Position numbers and translations under genes: made by a program. Below the pieces are notes generated by a model that searched no databases, was not told the DNA's origin, and saw only the letters and a list, made by a program, of their open reading frames with translations. Below, in pieces: positions 1-8,001 of a DNA stretch of 28,737 nt. The stretch comes from CAYXVF01 sp964468125 (GTDB lineage: Bacteria > Myxococcota > XYA12-FULL-58-9 > CAYXVF01), in NCBI GenBank assembly GCA_964468125.1, contig CAYXVF010000077.1, positions 1 through 28,737 on the forward strand, written 5' to 3'. Numbering within the stretch: position 1 is the first letter of the stretch; each line of letters opens with the position of its first letter.

Positions 1-653
1 CGGTTGGCCGCGGGAGAGGCCGCCAAGGGGTGAAGGATCCTCCCGATCGGGACCTCTAGGGCTCCAAGCGCCTCCTTCGCGCGCGACTCTGCGTAGACAC
101 CGACACCGATCAAACGGGCGGGGGCGAGTCGCGCGACGATCTCACGGAGGGCGCGGTCGCAACGCTCCTGCACCGCGCTCGATTCTCGGACGGGCAGCTT
201 GTCCGGCGTCCTGTTCTTTCCAGACTCCTCCAGAAAAAGGAGCGGACAGTAGTTGAGTACGAAGAACGCGTCGAAGAAGGCCTCGGCACTGCCAAAGCGG
301 TCGCGTGCCCACCCCCAGAGCCTCGCGCCACTCACTTCCGAGCGCTTGCAGGCAAAGCCCTCGACCGGCTTCTTCGGATGCTCGTGCGGCGGTTTACGGA
401 CGGGCGCCTCGATTCCCATCCAGTCTCGAACCAAGCTCACTTCTCCGAAGGGCACGCCCGTCTGGGCCATGCCCCAGGGCCCCGGATTCATCCCGAGGAG
501 CACGACCCGCCCGGTCTTCATGCCGAAGCGCTCGAGGTAGAGCCGGTGAGGCTCCCAGGCGTAGTCGAGGGGGTTGTAGACGTGGGTGGTCGGCGCCTCG
601 AACTGCAGCGCGTTCAGGTCGCTCGCCAGAGAGCGGGTCGGGTCTTCCAACAT
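1..653 (-). CDS. SMUG1-like uracil-DNA glycosylase (C-terminus cut by window edge)
   Basis: Removes uracil and related damaged bases from DNA, starting base-excision repair in the cytoplasm. Reading from ATG at 653 on the minus strand, the frame stays open to base 1 (about 217 codons), so the stop lies outside the window. Motif 1 of the SMUG1/family-3 group is nearly perfect: GMNPGPWGMAQTGVPFG, with the catalytic-site Asn. The second motif near the window edge reads HPLAASPAANR; the family usually has HPSPxxPxAN, so the His is kept but Ser and the second Pro are changed. An aromatic-rich N-terminus (THVYNPLDYAWEPH) and LNYCPLLFLEESGKNRTP also fit the family. It lies 32 bp downstream of the small gene at 686-1024, probably in one transcript. 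The family assignment is strong; full activity is less certain because of the changed motif. Confidence 0.88.
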   Translation of the reverse strand, partial: MLEDPTRSLASDLNALQFEAPTTHVYNPLDYAWEPHRLYLERFGMKTGRVVLLGMNPGPWGMAQTGVPFGEVSLVRDWMGIEAPVRKPPHEHPKKPVEGFACKRSEVSGARLWGWARDRFGSAEAFFDAFFVLNYCPLLFLEESGKNRTPDKLPVRESSAVQERCDRALREIVARLAPARLIGVGVYAESRAKEALGALEVPIGRILHPLAASPAAN

Positions 654-685
654 GTCCCCCTTAGAGCGCAAAGGGGGCGCGGGGT

Positions 686-1024
686 TCAAACGCGGCTGCG
701 GCGACGACGCTTCGGTTTCTTGGGCTCGGGGGTTTCTCCCTGGAGCTTCGCAGCGGCTTCGTAGAGACCCACGAAGCTGCGCCCCACCGCCTCCATGCCC
801 ACCTCGAAGGCGCGATTGCGGCCGTATTCGATCGTGTTTTTGAGCCGGGTGCGCATGGAGTCCGCCTCAGCGTCGGTGCGGCTTTCGAGTCCTTTGGCGA
901 GGGTCGCGGCGACGGCACGCACCTGCGCGAAGGCTCCGGCCTCGGCATGTTCTTCGAGCTCGACCCACGCAGGCCCAAGGGAGGCGGCGGGGATCCGGTC
1001 GTCCTGAAGCTTCAGTGCACCCAT
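686..1024 (-). CDS. small conserved-looking protein with basic C-terminus, function unknown
   Basis: A 112-residue protein, not recognised. It appears mostly helical and charged, with no signal peptide or membrane segment, and ends in a strongly basic tail (KKPKRRRRSRV) that could bind nucleic acid. The start is well supported: a strong Shine-Dalgarno AAGGAG lies 7 nt before the ATG at 1024. It is followed after 32 bp by the uracil-DNA glycosylase start, so the two are likely co-transcribed. A link to DNA repair or DNA binding is only inferred from that neighbour and from the basic tail. Confidence 0.65.
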   Translation of the reverse strand: MGALKLQDDRIPAASLGPAWVELEEHAEAGAFAQVRAVAATLAKGLESRTDAEADSMRTRLKNTIEYGRNRAFEVGMEAVGRSFVGLYEAAAKLQGETPEPKKPKRRRRSRV

Positions 1025-1129
1025 TTGGCGGCTCCTTCTCTGACCCAGCGCGGTGGTAGACGCACCGGTTCTTTCCCATATCGGCGCCGACAGCCCGGAG
1101 GTTGCGCCGTTCGAGGCGAAGGCGCGGGG

Positions 1130-1408
1130 TCAGAGGGTGGCGGATGCTGCCCTTCGATTGGGTTGGCCTCTGGGCGCAAGCATGGCTGCATCGGCTCGGA
1201 TGAGTGCATCCGAAAGCCAGCGGAGAAACTCGCGCCAGCTCATGCCGAGGAAACGCTCGGCTTTGAGTGTCACGTGGCGATAGAGCGTGATTAGCGTGTA
1301 CGCCGCTCGACGCAGCACCATGACCACCAATGCAGCATCGAACTTCACTGCCGATTTCCAACGCACGCCGAGCCCAAAACCAATTGGGCATGCTATGGTG
1401 TGACTTTA
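1130..1408 (-). pseudogene. probable C-terminal remnant of a transposase
   Basis: The minus-strand frame is open from just after a TAA at 1406-1408 to the stop at 1130, with no ATG start; only a GTG at 1366 is available. The translated middle (RRAAYTLITLYRHVT, then GMSWREFLRWLSDALIRAD) resembles the C-terminal end of DDE transposases, which often have an aromatic RxxAYxxxxLYR segment followed by a W-rich helix. I see no catalytic DDE part, no partner ORF and no clear terminal inverted repeats. If correct, it is the tail of a mostly deleted insertion sequence. The rest of the 1025-1472 gap shows nothing I can name apart from the ribosome site before xerC. Confidence 0.42.
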
Positions 1409-1472
1409 TCGTACATCTAGCCCATCGCTGAGAAGTGGCGCCCTCGGGGGACAGAAGGCAGAGTCGAGGGCT

Positions 1473-2348
1473 ATGGATGCCGAGCTCGAGGCTTTCGACC
1501 GCTACCTGCGGCATCAGCGCCGCTTTTCCCCCCATACCTGCCGGGCCTACATCGCCGATGTGCGCGATTTCTGTGAATTCGCTCGCGATCGTCGACCCCA
1601 GGGAGCGCTCCGGGACACGGACACGGATCTTCTCCGTGCCTATTTCGCGGTACTCCGTCGCAAGCGCGGACTGAGCGCCTCGAGCCAGTCGCGCAAGCAA
1701 AGCGCGCTGCGCAGCTTTTTCACCTGGTTCCGAGAAGAAAACGGCGTTGGCGAGGACCCGACGGCGCCGCTCGTCGCCCCGAAGCTGCCGAAGCCAGTCC
1801 CCCGAGCCCTCGACGCCGATGCCACCTTCGCCCTGCTCCGACCCGCCGAGCGGGAGAGCGCGCGCGACCTGCGCGACCGCACCGCGTTGGTCCTGCTCTA
1901 CGGTATGGGCCTGCGCCTCGCGGAAGCGGCGGGACTCCTGGACCGGGACGTGGACCTCGAGGTCGGCGAGCTCCGAGTCATGGGCAAGGGCTCAAAGGAA
2001 CGCATCGTACCGATCCCGGAACGGGCGGTCTCCCTGCTTCAGGAGTACCGCGCCCGACGCGGCCCCTGCGAGTGGTATCTCCGCGGTACGAAAGGCCCCC
2101 TGTCGCCTCGAACGATCGCGCGGGGCGTCGAGCGCCTCGCCCTTCGGAGCCTCGGGCGCCACGTCACTCCGCACCAGCTCCGCCATTCATTCGCGACCCA
2201 CTTGCTGAGCAGCGGCGCCAACCTGAGGGAGATTCAGACCCTCTTGGGCCATGCGAGCCTTTCTACGACTCAACGCTATACGCACGTCGACATGAAACGC
2301 CTCTTCGATGTCTATGACGCGTCTCACCCCCGATCTCACGGCCAGTAA
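1473..2348 (+). CDS. xerC: tyrosine recombinase XerC
   Basis: A site-specific recombinase of 291 residues, the usual XerC/XerD length, which with its partner resolves chromosome dimers at dif during division. The N-terminal SAM-like core-binding domain covers about residues 1-95 (FDRYLRHQRRFSPHTCRAY). The catalytic domain follows, with all six active-site residues visible: R148 (GMGLRLAEA), K172 (GKGSKER), H234 and R237 (HQLRHSFATH), H260 (LLGHASL) and nucleophile Y269 (TQRYTHV). The ATG at 1473 follows a GAGG Shine-Dalgarno with normal spacing. No integrase-type extra domains, att repeats or phage genes are nearby, so a housekeeping role is favoured over a mobile one. XerC rather than XerD is the better guess, because the C-terminal motif HVDMKRL is XerC-like, but this is not certain. 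A probable transposase remnant lies just upstream on the other strand. Confidence 0.88.
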   Translation: MDAELEAFDRYLRHQRRFSPHTCRAYIADVRDFCEFARDRRPQGALRDTDTDLLRAYFAVLRRKRGLSASSQSRKQSALRSFFTWFREENGVGEDPTAPLVAPKLPKPVPRALDADATFALLRPAERESARDLRDRTALVLLYGMGLRLAEAAGLLDRDVDLEVGELRVMGKGSKERIVPIPERAVSLLQEYRARRGPCEWYLRGTKGPLSPRTIARGVERLALRSLGRHVTPHQLRHSFATHLLSSGANLREIQTLLGHASLSTTQRYTHVDMKRLFDVYDASHPRSHGQ

Positions 2349-2401
2349 GCCGTTGCCAGGGCCCTTTCCCTCGTAGTACCGCACGCCTGGGAGACACCTG
2401 G

Positions 2402-3028
2402 ATGATTCGATTGTTTGTTCTCGCGTACGCGCTCACGCTTGCCGGTGGTTGCTCTTCGACACAGGTCGTCGGGTCCTGGACCAATCCGGCCTACGAATAC
2501 ACCTCCTACCGCAAGATTCTCGTGGTCGGGATCAGCGGCAACCCGGAGGCCCGGCAAGTGTTCGAGAACACGATGGCCGCCGGCCTGAAGGAGCGCGGCT
2601 ACGATGCGGTTCTCAGTCAGTTCGTGCTTCCCCCGGACGCCAAGGACATGCCCAAGGAGGAGCTGCGCGCTCTTCTGCAAGAAAACGGGTTCGAGGCCGT
2701 CCTCACGATGGCTCTCGCGAGGGTTCAGTCAGACACTGAGTTTCGCCCCAGCGCATACGACACGACTCACTACCGTTCCTTTCACGCCTACTACGGCTAC
2801 GCGGCGGGTCCGCGGGGGGACTTCTACTTCCCTGATGCTAAACCCTCCGAGCCCAAGATCAAACGCACCTTCATACTCGAGGCCAATTTCTACGACCTGA
2901 AGGGCAAGTCCGGCGTGATGTGGAACGCGCAGTCGAAGACGGTCAATCCACACGACCTCAACGAGTTTGCCCATGAGTATGCGAAGGTGCTCCTCACCGA
3001 ACTCTACGCCTCCGGGATCATTGACTGA
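2402..3028 (+). CDS. lipoprotein of unknown function, first of a tandem pair
   Basis: A 208-residue predicted lipoprotein. The signal sequence ends in LAGGC, with lipid-anchored Cys17 followed by SSTQ, so it should sit in the outer membrane or the periplasmic face of the envelope. The mature part begins VVGSWTNPAYEYTSYRKILVVG, then a segment with VFENTMAAGLKERGYDAV and the conserved block LPPDAKDMPKEELRAL. This is the look of a family of small Rossmann-like lipoproteins found in Deltaproteobacteria/Myxococcota whose function is unknown. The next gene (3089-3721) is a clear paralogue with the same block and the same C-terminal LEANFYDLKGKSGVMW region. They are 60 bp apart and probably co-transcribed. 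No catalytic motif is visible. Confidence 0.8.
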   Translation: MIRLFVLAYALTLAGGCSSTQVVGSWTNPAYEYTSYRKILVVGISGNPEARQVFENTMAAGLKERGYDAVLSQFVLPPDAKDMPKEELRALLQENGFEAVLTMALARVQSDTEFRPSAYDTTHYRSFHAYYGYAAGPRGDFYFPDAKPSEPKIKRTFILEANFYDLKGKSGVMWNAQSKTVNPHDLNEFAHEYAKVLLTELYASGIID

Positions 3029-3088
3029 TTCCTGTTCCTGCCGCTCCCGTTCCAGCCCTTCCTGACGTCGCCTTCGAGAGGATCAGAC

Positions 3089-3721
3089 ATGTACCGTGCC
3101 ACACTCGTTTTAGCGCTATCACTGTCACTCATGGGCTGCGCTTCAACAAAGGTTACGAACCTTTGGAAGGCGCCAGGGTTCGTCCCTCACGAGTACACGA
3201 AGATCCTCGTCGTCGGCCTCTCCGATCGAGACAAGACGCGCGAAACCGGACGCTTGGTGTTCGAGCGAACGATGGGAGACCACCTCTCCAAGCACGGCTA
3301 TGAAGTGGTACTCGGAACCGATTTTCTCCCGCCGGACGCGCAGAACATGCCGAAGGAAGAGCTTCGCGCACTGGTCCAGAATGCCGGGATCGACGGCGCG
3401 GTGACGATGGGTTTCAAACGACTCCGGAAAGATGATCGCTACAAAGGCGAAGACGAATACGCGATCGTCGGTGGCAGCGCCCTCGGCTTCTACGGGACCT
3501 ACTCCAGCTGGACTTACGTGAAGACCGGCAAGACGAGCGACGTGCCCAAAGACCGGGTGATCGTCCTCGAAGCGAATTTTTACGACCTCAAAGGACGCCC
3601 CGGTGTCATGTGGCGCGCGACCACCGAGACGAAGGGCCCCGACGATCTCTACACATTCGCCGACGAGTACGCCCAACGGATCATCAAAGTGATGAGCCTG
3701 CAGGGAGTCCTGAAGAAGTAG
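3089..3721 (+). CDS. lipoprotein of unknown function, second of a tandem pair
   Basis: A 210-residue paralogue of the gene at 2402-3028. It has a canonical lipobox (LMGC, lipidated Cys17) after a short hydrophobic signal. Shared blocks include YTKILVVGLSDRD, LPPDAQNMPKEELRAL (one block nearly identical to the neighbour) and LEANFYDLKGRPGVMW. The two copies diverge most in the middle, around the aromatic-rich stretch GSALGFYGTYSSWTY. The ATG at 3089 has a GAGAGGA ribosome site. The pair looks like an old tandem duplication now sharing one transcript. It could form an envelope homo- or hetero-complex, but nothing in the sequence names a substrate. Confidence 0.8.
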   Translation: MYRATLVLALSLSLMGCASTKVTNLWKAPGFVPHEYTKILVVGLSDRDKTRETGRLVFERTMGDHLSKHGYEVVLGTDFLPPDAQNMPKEELRALVQNAGIDGAVTMGFKRLRKDDRYKGEDEYAIVGGSALGFYGTYSSWTYVKTGKTSDVPKDRVIVLEANFYDLKGRPGVMWRATTETKGPDDLYTFADEYAQRIIKVMSLQGVLKK

Positions 3722-3764
3722 GCGCATGGCGACTCCGACGGGCTCAAGTACGCCCTGCGCCTGA

Positions 3765-4364
3765 GCGCTTCTCTTCCTTCTTGCGGCAACGACCGCCTGT
3801 ACCCGAAAGCCCGAGCCCGCGCCCGAACCCCAGGCCCAAAACGCCCCCATCCCGCACGCGTACCGCGGGGCCGAAAAATGCCTCGAGTGTCACTTGGAGC
3901 AGGCGAAAGCCTGGGCGGGGTCGCACGATGCGAGCACCTACGACGCGACGACCCACCACCATCACGACCGGACCAAAGCGGGAGGCTCCTGCGTCGGCTG
4001 CCACATGGGCGCCGTAACCTACATGGGCGTGGACGTTCGCCACGATCACAGCTTCCGCATTCCTGACCCGCAATTCAGGGTCGAGGGCGACGCTCCGAAC
4101 ACCTGCAGCGCATGCCATCCGAAAGAGGGCGACCGCCGGGCCGCGAAGAAGGTCGAGGAATGGTACGGCAGTGGCGCGGGAACGACCTTTGGACGCGCCT
4201 TTCTCGCCGCCGAGGCCCGGGCGGTTGACGCGGAAGTCGAGCTCCTTCGGATCATCGACGATCCAACGCAGCCACCGATCGTCCGCGCGAGCGCCCTCGG
4301 CCGACTCGGCGATTCTGTCGCGGTGCGCCTGATCCGCGCCGCGATGACGCCCGAACCGCGTTGA
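3765..4364 (+). pseudogene. remnant of a multihaem c-type cytochrome lipoprotein
   Basis: The frame ending at 4364 contains three haem-binding CXXCH motifs: CLECH (3879-3893), CVGCH (about 3990) and CSACH (about 4105). It also has the segment VDVRHDHSFRIPDP, typical of the large cytochromes of the doubled-CXXCH/HEAT-repeat type. Upstream the same frame encodes a good lipoprotein signal (ALLLFLLAATTACTRK), but an in-frame TGA at 3762-3764 lies directly before it and there is no ATG, GTG or TTG start. The first haem motif with WAGSHD is joined almost at once to TTHHHHDRTKAGGS, which in relatives is separated by a long stretch. The protein also ends after one HEAT-like repeat. I therefore read it as a gene with a lost start, an internal deletion and a truncated C-terminus. 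Confidence 0.7.
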
Positions 4365-4369
4365 TGTGC

Positions 4370-4900
4370 TCACAGGACCTGCTGGTTGAGAATGACGCCC
4401 ACCGTCAGCCGGTAGAACTCGGGCTGGATCGTCTCAAAGGGCGAGCCGTTCAGCACGACGTATCCCAGGCGAAATTCGCGGTCACGTCGATGACCCGCGG
4501 ACCAGAGACGAAGGAATAGCCGAGCACGGCGCCCAAAGGGATCGCCATCGGCTCGTCATCTTCGCCAAACGAGGGCTCCAAGAAGCCGGTCTCAACCCCG
4601 ACGAAGAGCTGCGGATCGAGATTGACCGCGGCGCGCACCGGCACGTTGGGGCCGAGGCGCGTTCCTTCTTCAAAAACGTCATCGGCGAAACGTACGGGCA
4701 GAAATACCTCCGTANNNNNNNNNNNNNNNNNNNNNNNNNNNNNNNNNNNNNNNNNNNNNNNNNNNNNNNNNNNNNNNNNNNNNNNNNNNNNNNNNNNNNN
4801 NNNNNNNNNNNNNNAACGGCCTCGATGTTCGGCGCCGCGGGGTGCAGGCATCGGACAAAGGCGCCAAGAGAAGCGCCGCAACCAGGAAGCGCGCGCTCAC
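4370..4900 (-). pseudogene. outer-membrane protein, interrupted by N gap and frameshifts
   Basis: A GTG at 4900 begins a signal peptide (ARFLVAALLLAPLSDA) and overlaps the stop of the preceding fragment by GTGA. The frame then runs into the 100-N gap at 4715-4814. Past the gap the minus strand reads TEVFLPVRFADDVFEEGTR, LGPNVPVRAAVNLDPQLFVG and FLEPSFGEDDEPMAIPLG, alternating patterns typical of a small outer-membrane beta-barrel. Near 4478 the frame changes by one base: the continuation that makes sense is EFRLGYVVLNGSPFETIQ, then PEFYRLTVGVILNQQVL, with the stop at 4370. The protein family is not recognised. Because the gap flanks may be low-quality sequence, the frameshift could be an error and not decay. 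Confidence 0.5.
4715..4814. other. assembly gap of 100 Ns
   Basis: One hundred consecutive N characters, the conventional placeholder for a scaffold join of unknown length. It falls inside the minus-strand outer-membrane protein fragment. Spacing across it should not be trusted. Confidence 0.99.
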
Positions 4901-5150
4901 CTTGCCCCGGAACAACCTCGCGGTGCTGCCGGGAGAATGCGTTGCCATTCCGCCGGCGAGACGCGGTCGTGAAGGTCGCGGTCGAGCCCGATGACCAGCT
5001 GCACGGCGAGGTCCCAGCGCCTTGCGAAGCCCGGTCAGCGCGACCTCCGCTCGCCTCGCCCAAGACCTCGTGTGTCGCGGCGGTCACCGCGTCATGGAAG
5101 ATGTAGAACGCCTTGGTGTCGTCGCCCGCGCCGCTCCACACCATGATCAA
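4897..5150 (-). pseudogene. fragment of a small exported or envelope protein, frameshifted
   Basis: The minus-strand reading begins near 5150 (LIMVWSGAGDDTKAFYIFHD, then AVTAATHEVLGEAS) and then loses sense. A different frame continues as WDLAVQLVIGLDRDLHDRVS and PAEWQRILPAAPRGCSGAR, with a TGA at 4897-4899 that overlaps the GTG start of the next fragment. The two halves look like parts of one short protein separated by a one-base shift near 5040. The family is not recognised. The compact layout (stop/start overlap with the downstream gene, 28 bp after the upstream stop) suggests a former operon of envelope proteins running from about 5809 to 4370. Confidence 0.38.
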
Positions 5151-5178
5151 ACCCGCAAGCGCTACCCAGAACCTAGGT

Positions 5179-5809
5179 TCACCTCAACGCATCGATTCGA
5201 TTGAACTCATCTTCGGTCAGCAGCTCGCGCAGCTGCAGCTGCAGCTGCAGCTCGACGTAGCGCTCCATGAGGGCCGACTCGGACCGGCGAAGCGCCACAG
5301 CGATGGCGCGAATCTCCTCTTCCGTCGGGATCGCATCGCTCGTTCCCTGCTCCGCGAGGGTGAGTCGAACCGCAGTGCGTCCGTTGCGAAAGTCGATGAC
5401 GATCGGCTCCATCTGCTCGTAGACGTCGACCATTGCCTTGGCGCGTTCCGTGTCTCGAAGACCACGTTGAAGCGCGACATCAAGAGCAGCGTCAGCCCCT
5501 CGTCGATGGCGACCTCGACCCCCACCTCCGGGGCGAGGCCGAAATGCCAGCCACTCTCCGTCAGGCTGATCGACCCCGCATCCACCGTGCGGCGGGTGTA
5601 CTCGAAAAAGCACCGGAGGCGCGGCCCGTGGATGCGAATGCGCTCGGGCACGCGCTCGACTCCCGGGCTCGCAGCCTTTTGGACCCCGGCGCGGCGGAGC
5701 GCCTGGTGGGCGGAGCACGGCGCCCAGCGCGACCGTGGAAAAACCGACCTCGCGACGCGCGAGCTTTGACGCCGCCGAGCAAGGCGCCAGGTTGATTTCG
5801 TCGTCCCAT
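5179..5809 (-). pseudogene. exported/outer-membrane-like protein, multiply frameshifted
   Basis: No single frame reads through, but segments in different frames look like real protein. An early part is DDEINLAPCSAASKLARREV. Next comes a beta-strand-rich part (RIRIHGPRLRCFFEYTRR, SISLTESGWHFGLAPEVGVE, IDEGLTLLLMSRFNVVFE). A helical C-terminal part follows (ERAKAMVDVYEQMEPIVIDF, EEEIRAIAVALRRSESALM), ending ELLTEDEFNRIDALR with the stop at 5179. At least two frame changes are needed, near 5440 and between 5640 and 5720. A hexanucleotide repeat at 5229-5252 encodes alternating Leu-Gln. The family is not recognised; the middle resembles an outer-membrane barrel. Confidence 0.4.
5229..5252. repeat. 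hexanucleotide tandem repeat (AGCTGC)n
   Basis: About four uninterrupted copies of AGCTGC. On the minus strand it encodes LQLQLQL near the C-terminus of a broken gene. The period of six keeps the frame, so copy-number change would only alter protein length. Confidence 0.8.
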
Positions 5810-5826
5810 CTTGTCTAGCTACGCGC

Positions 5827-6453
5827 ATGAAAACCATTGCCGCGCTCGCTCTTCTCTTCGTCTCGCCTCTCATCGCTCTCGGCTGCGCCTCGAGTGCATC
5901 GTCGGACAGGTCTGCCGCGTCCGCTCAGGAAAATCGAGAGGTCAACGCGTCCTACGAAAACGCGATCCGCATGTTTCAAACCTCGGCGAGCGGCCGGTTC
6001 TTCGAGGACGCCTACGGCTTCGCCATCTTCCCGACGATTGGGAAAGGCGGCGTCGTTGCCCTCGGTGCATCGCACGGCAAGGGGCGTGTCTATGTCCAGG
6101 ACCGCTACGTTGGGGACACGGCGCTGAGCGAGCTCTCGATCGGGCCGCAGCTCGGAGGCCAAGCGTTTAGCGAGATCATCTTCTTCGAGGACCAGCGTGC
6201 CTTTGAGGAGTTCACCAGCGGTAGCTTCGAGTTCGGGGCGAGCGCCCAAGCGGTTGCGATCACCGCCGGCGCCAAAGCGAGTGCCTCCACCGTAGGAAGC
6301 TCAGCGACAGCCAGTGGCGGATCCCACAACGCGGTGAACGCAGGGGTGTACGGCAAGGGCTTCGCGGTGTTCACCATCGCCAAGGGCGGATTGATGTATG
6401 AGATCGGCATCGCCGGCCAGAAATTCACCTACATCCCCCGCGACGCTGACTGA
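5827..6453 (+). CDS. SYLF-domain (Ysc84-like) lipoprotein
   Basis: A 208-residue lipoprotein. The signal peptide ends ALGC with lipidated Cys20. The mature part matches the SYLF/Ysc84 lipid-binding domain: an N-terminal segment about residues 40-75 (ASYENAIRMFQTSASGRFFE), the family signature GFAIFPTIGKGGVVALGASHGKG, then LSIGPQLGGQAFSEIIFFED and a C-terminal strand GFAVFTIAKGGLMYEIGIAG. Bacterial members are envelope lipoproteins of unclear function; eukaryotic members bind phosphoinositides. The length is normal and the frame intact, which stands out between the broken genes on both sides. It is followed after 13 bp by the porin remnant at 6467 and may share its transcript. Confidence 0.88.
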   Translation: MKTIAALALLFVSPLIALGCASSASSDRSAASAQENREVNASYENAIRMFQTSASGRFFEDAYGFAIFPTIGKGGVVALGASHGKGRVYVQDRYVGDTALSELSIGPQLGGQAFSEIIFFEDQRAFEEFTSGSFEFGASAQAVAITAGAKASASTVGSSATASGGSHNAVNAGVYGKGFAVFTIAKGGLMYEIGIAGQKFTYIPRDAD

Positions 6454-6466
6454 GCGGCGGCCGCGA

Positions 6467-7454
6467 ATGACCCACGCCTGGGCGTGGGTTGCGACGGGAC
6501 TCCTCGTGCTCGGTCCCGGTCTTGCTCGCAGCGCACCGCCCGAGCGAGACGAAGCTCCGCGTGACGCCCCCTCGCCTCTAGAGGAACCTCCAGCGCCCGA
6601 AGAGCCGCCACCGTCAGAAGATCCGCCATCGCCGGAGGAGCCACCGCCGCCCGAACAGACAACAACGCCGGGCGCGGAATCCGACCTCCGCTTCCCGAGC
6701 TCCCTCGAGCCCTTTGAGATCAGCGTGGGTGCGGGTCGACTCCGTCTGGGGATCGGAAATCAATTCCTCGTCACCGGTCTCAATCGATCGGTCGATGGCG
6801 AGCGTCGCCAAGACTTCTCCGGGTCCCTGCGGCGCCTGCGCTTGAGCTTCAGCGGGCGCTTTCTAGAGGACAGACTCTCCTATTCGCTGCAGCTCAACTT
6901 CACGCCCGGCAACTTCGAGCTCGTCGACATGTGGCTCGACTACCGCGTGCGCGAGCGGTTTCGCCTCCGCGTCGGCCAGATGAAGGTCCCCTATACGCGC
7001 TACCGGCTCGGCTCCTTTACCCGTACCTGGCTCGTCGATTGGTCCATCAGCACCGAGTGGTTCGGCGCCGAACGGCAGCTCGGGCTCATGGCGTACAGTC
7101 CAGGCTATCGCCGCAATTTTCGCTATTGGGTCGGTGTCTTCACCGGTGAGAATCGCCGCGCCTCACACGCGTCGGTTCAGTCGAATTTGGACCACCGACC
7201 CTCTACGCCGCGATGCTCGCAACCGCGCCGACCGCATCGTCGCGACCGACCCGGACAACCAGGAGCTCCGAGCCCGCTATGCAGCCGCTGGAACCATCGA
7301 GCACGAAACGGAGCTGACGGTCGGGCTCAATGTCCGGCTCATCGGCCAAAACTTGAAGCTCGCGAACGATGTGAGCTGGTTGCGCGACATCGACAACACC
7401 CCGAACACGCGGAACGACTATCGTCTGCGGGTACAACTGCAGTTCGCTTTTTGA
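6467..7454 (+). pseudogene. phosphate-selective porin O/P-like outer-membrane protein, frameshifted and internally deleted
   Basis: From ATG at 6467 there is a signal peptide (GLLVLGPGLARSAPP) and a Pro/Glu-rich linker of repeated EEPPxP units. Barrel sequence typical of the porin O/P group follows: RLRLSFSGRFLEDRLSYSLQ, ELVDMWLDYRVRERFRLRVG, QMKVPYTRYRLGSF and YWVGVFTGENRRASH. Near 7165-7205 the frame changes. The C-terminal barrel end lies in another frame: LTVGLNVRLIGQNLKLANDV, then RNDYRLRVQLQFAF with a terminal Phe and stop at 7454. Joined, the two parts give about 330 residues, clearly shorter than the usual 400 or more, and the strands normally between them are missing. I read this as an internal deletion plus frameshift, so no working barrel is expected. 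The first frame runs on without a stop to 7753, but that stretch is not porin. Confidence 0.72.
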
Positions 7455-7519
7455 GCCGAAAGAAGGCCTTGGTTGCTCGCGCGCCCGGGTCTAAATGCTG
7501 CAGGACAGAAAGGACGCTC

Positions 7520-7992
7520 ATGAGACTCCACTGGGTTTTCTTTCTCATCACGGCGCTCGCCGCCGGAAGCGCATTCGCCGACACGCTCGAGCTCAAAGAC
7601 GGCAGGCTGCTCCAGGGCCAATACATGGGCGGCAGTCAGGGCTCCGTGCGCTGGAGCGCGGGCGGTAACACCCAGGTGATCCCCGGTCACGCCTCAAGGA
7701 AGGCACCAACATCAATGCCATGCGGGCCGATGACTTTGACCCGTCGACGGTGAAGACCTACGCCTTTCCGATCAGTGTCGGCGCACTGGCCGACAGCACT
7801 CAGACCTGGGCCAGCCCCAAGTTCGATGTCATGACCGAGCCCGAATATCAGGTGCATGAGCAAATGCACGCCATCGGTGCGCAGCGTCTGCGCTGGATCT
7901 TCACGCGAATGTTCGAACGGCTCGACTCCGCCGATGTACTCGACGCAAACGACGCCCCTGCATCAGCAACCGACGAGTCGACCAAGCTCTAG
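7520..7992 (+). pseudogene. exported protein of unknown function, frameshifted
   Basis: ATG at 7520 with a GAAAGGA ribosome site starts a clear signal peptide (LHWVFFLITALAAGSAFA). A short domain follows (DTLELKDGRLLQGQYMGG, SQGSVRWSAGGNTQVIP), the pattern of small periplasmic proteins that begin with a DGRxLxGxxxGG strand pair. Around 7688 the frame changes; the continuation is RLKEGTNINAMRADDFDPST, then VKTYAFPISVGALADSTQTW and a helical end with the stop at 7992. The second half is not recognised. A one-base change or a small deletion at the junction explains the layout. If it is a sequencing error, this is one intact exported protein of about 157 residues. Confidence 0.5.
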
Positions 7993-8001
7993 GTCGTCGG
8001 C

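Noticed and set aside
7455..7753. Continuation of the porin's first frame to 7753, as if one 451-codon gene
   Set aside because: After about 7165 this frame no longer looks like porin, and from 7520 it coincides with a separate signal peptide having its own ribosome site. It is accidental read-through of a shifted frame.
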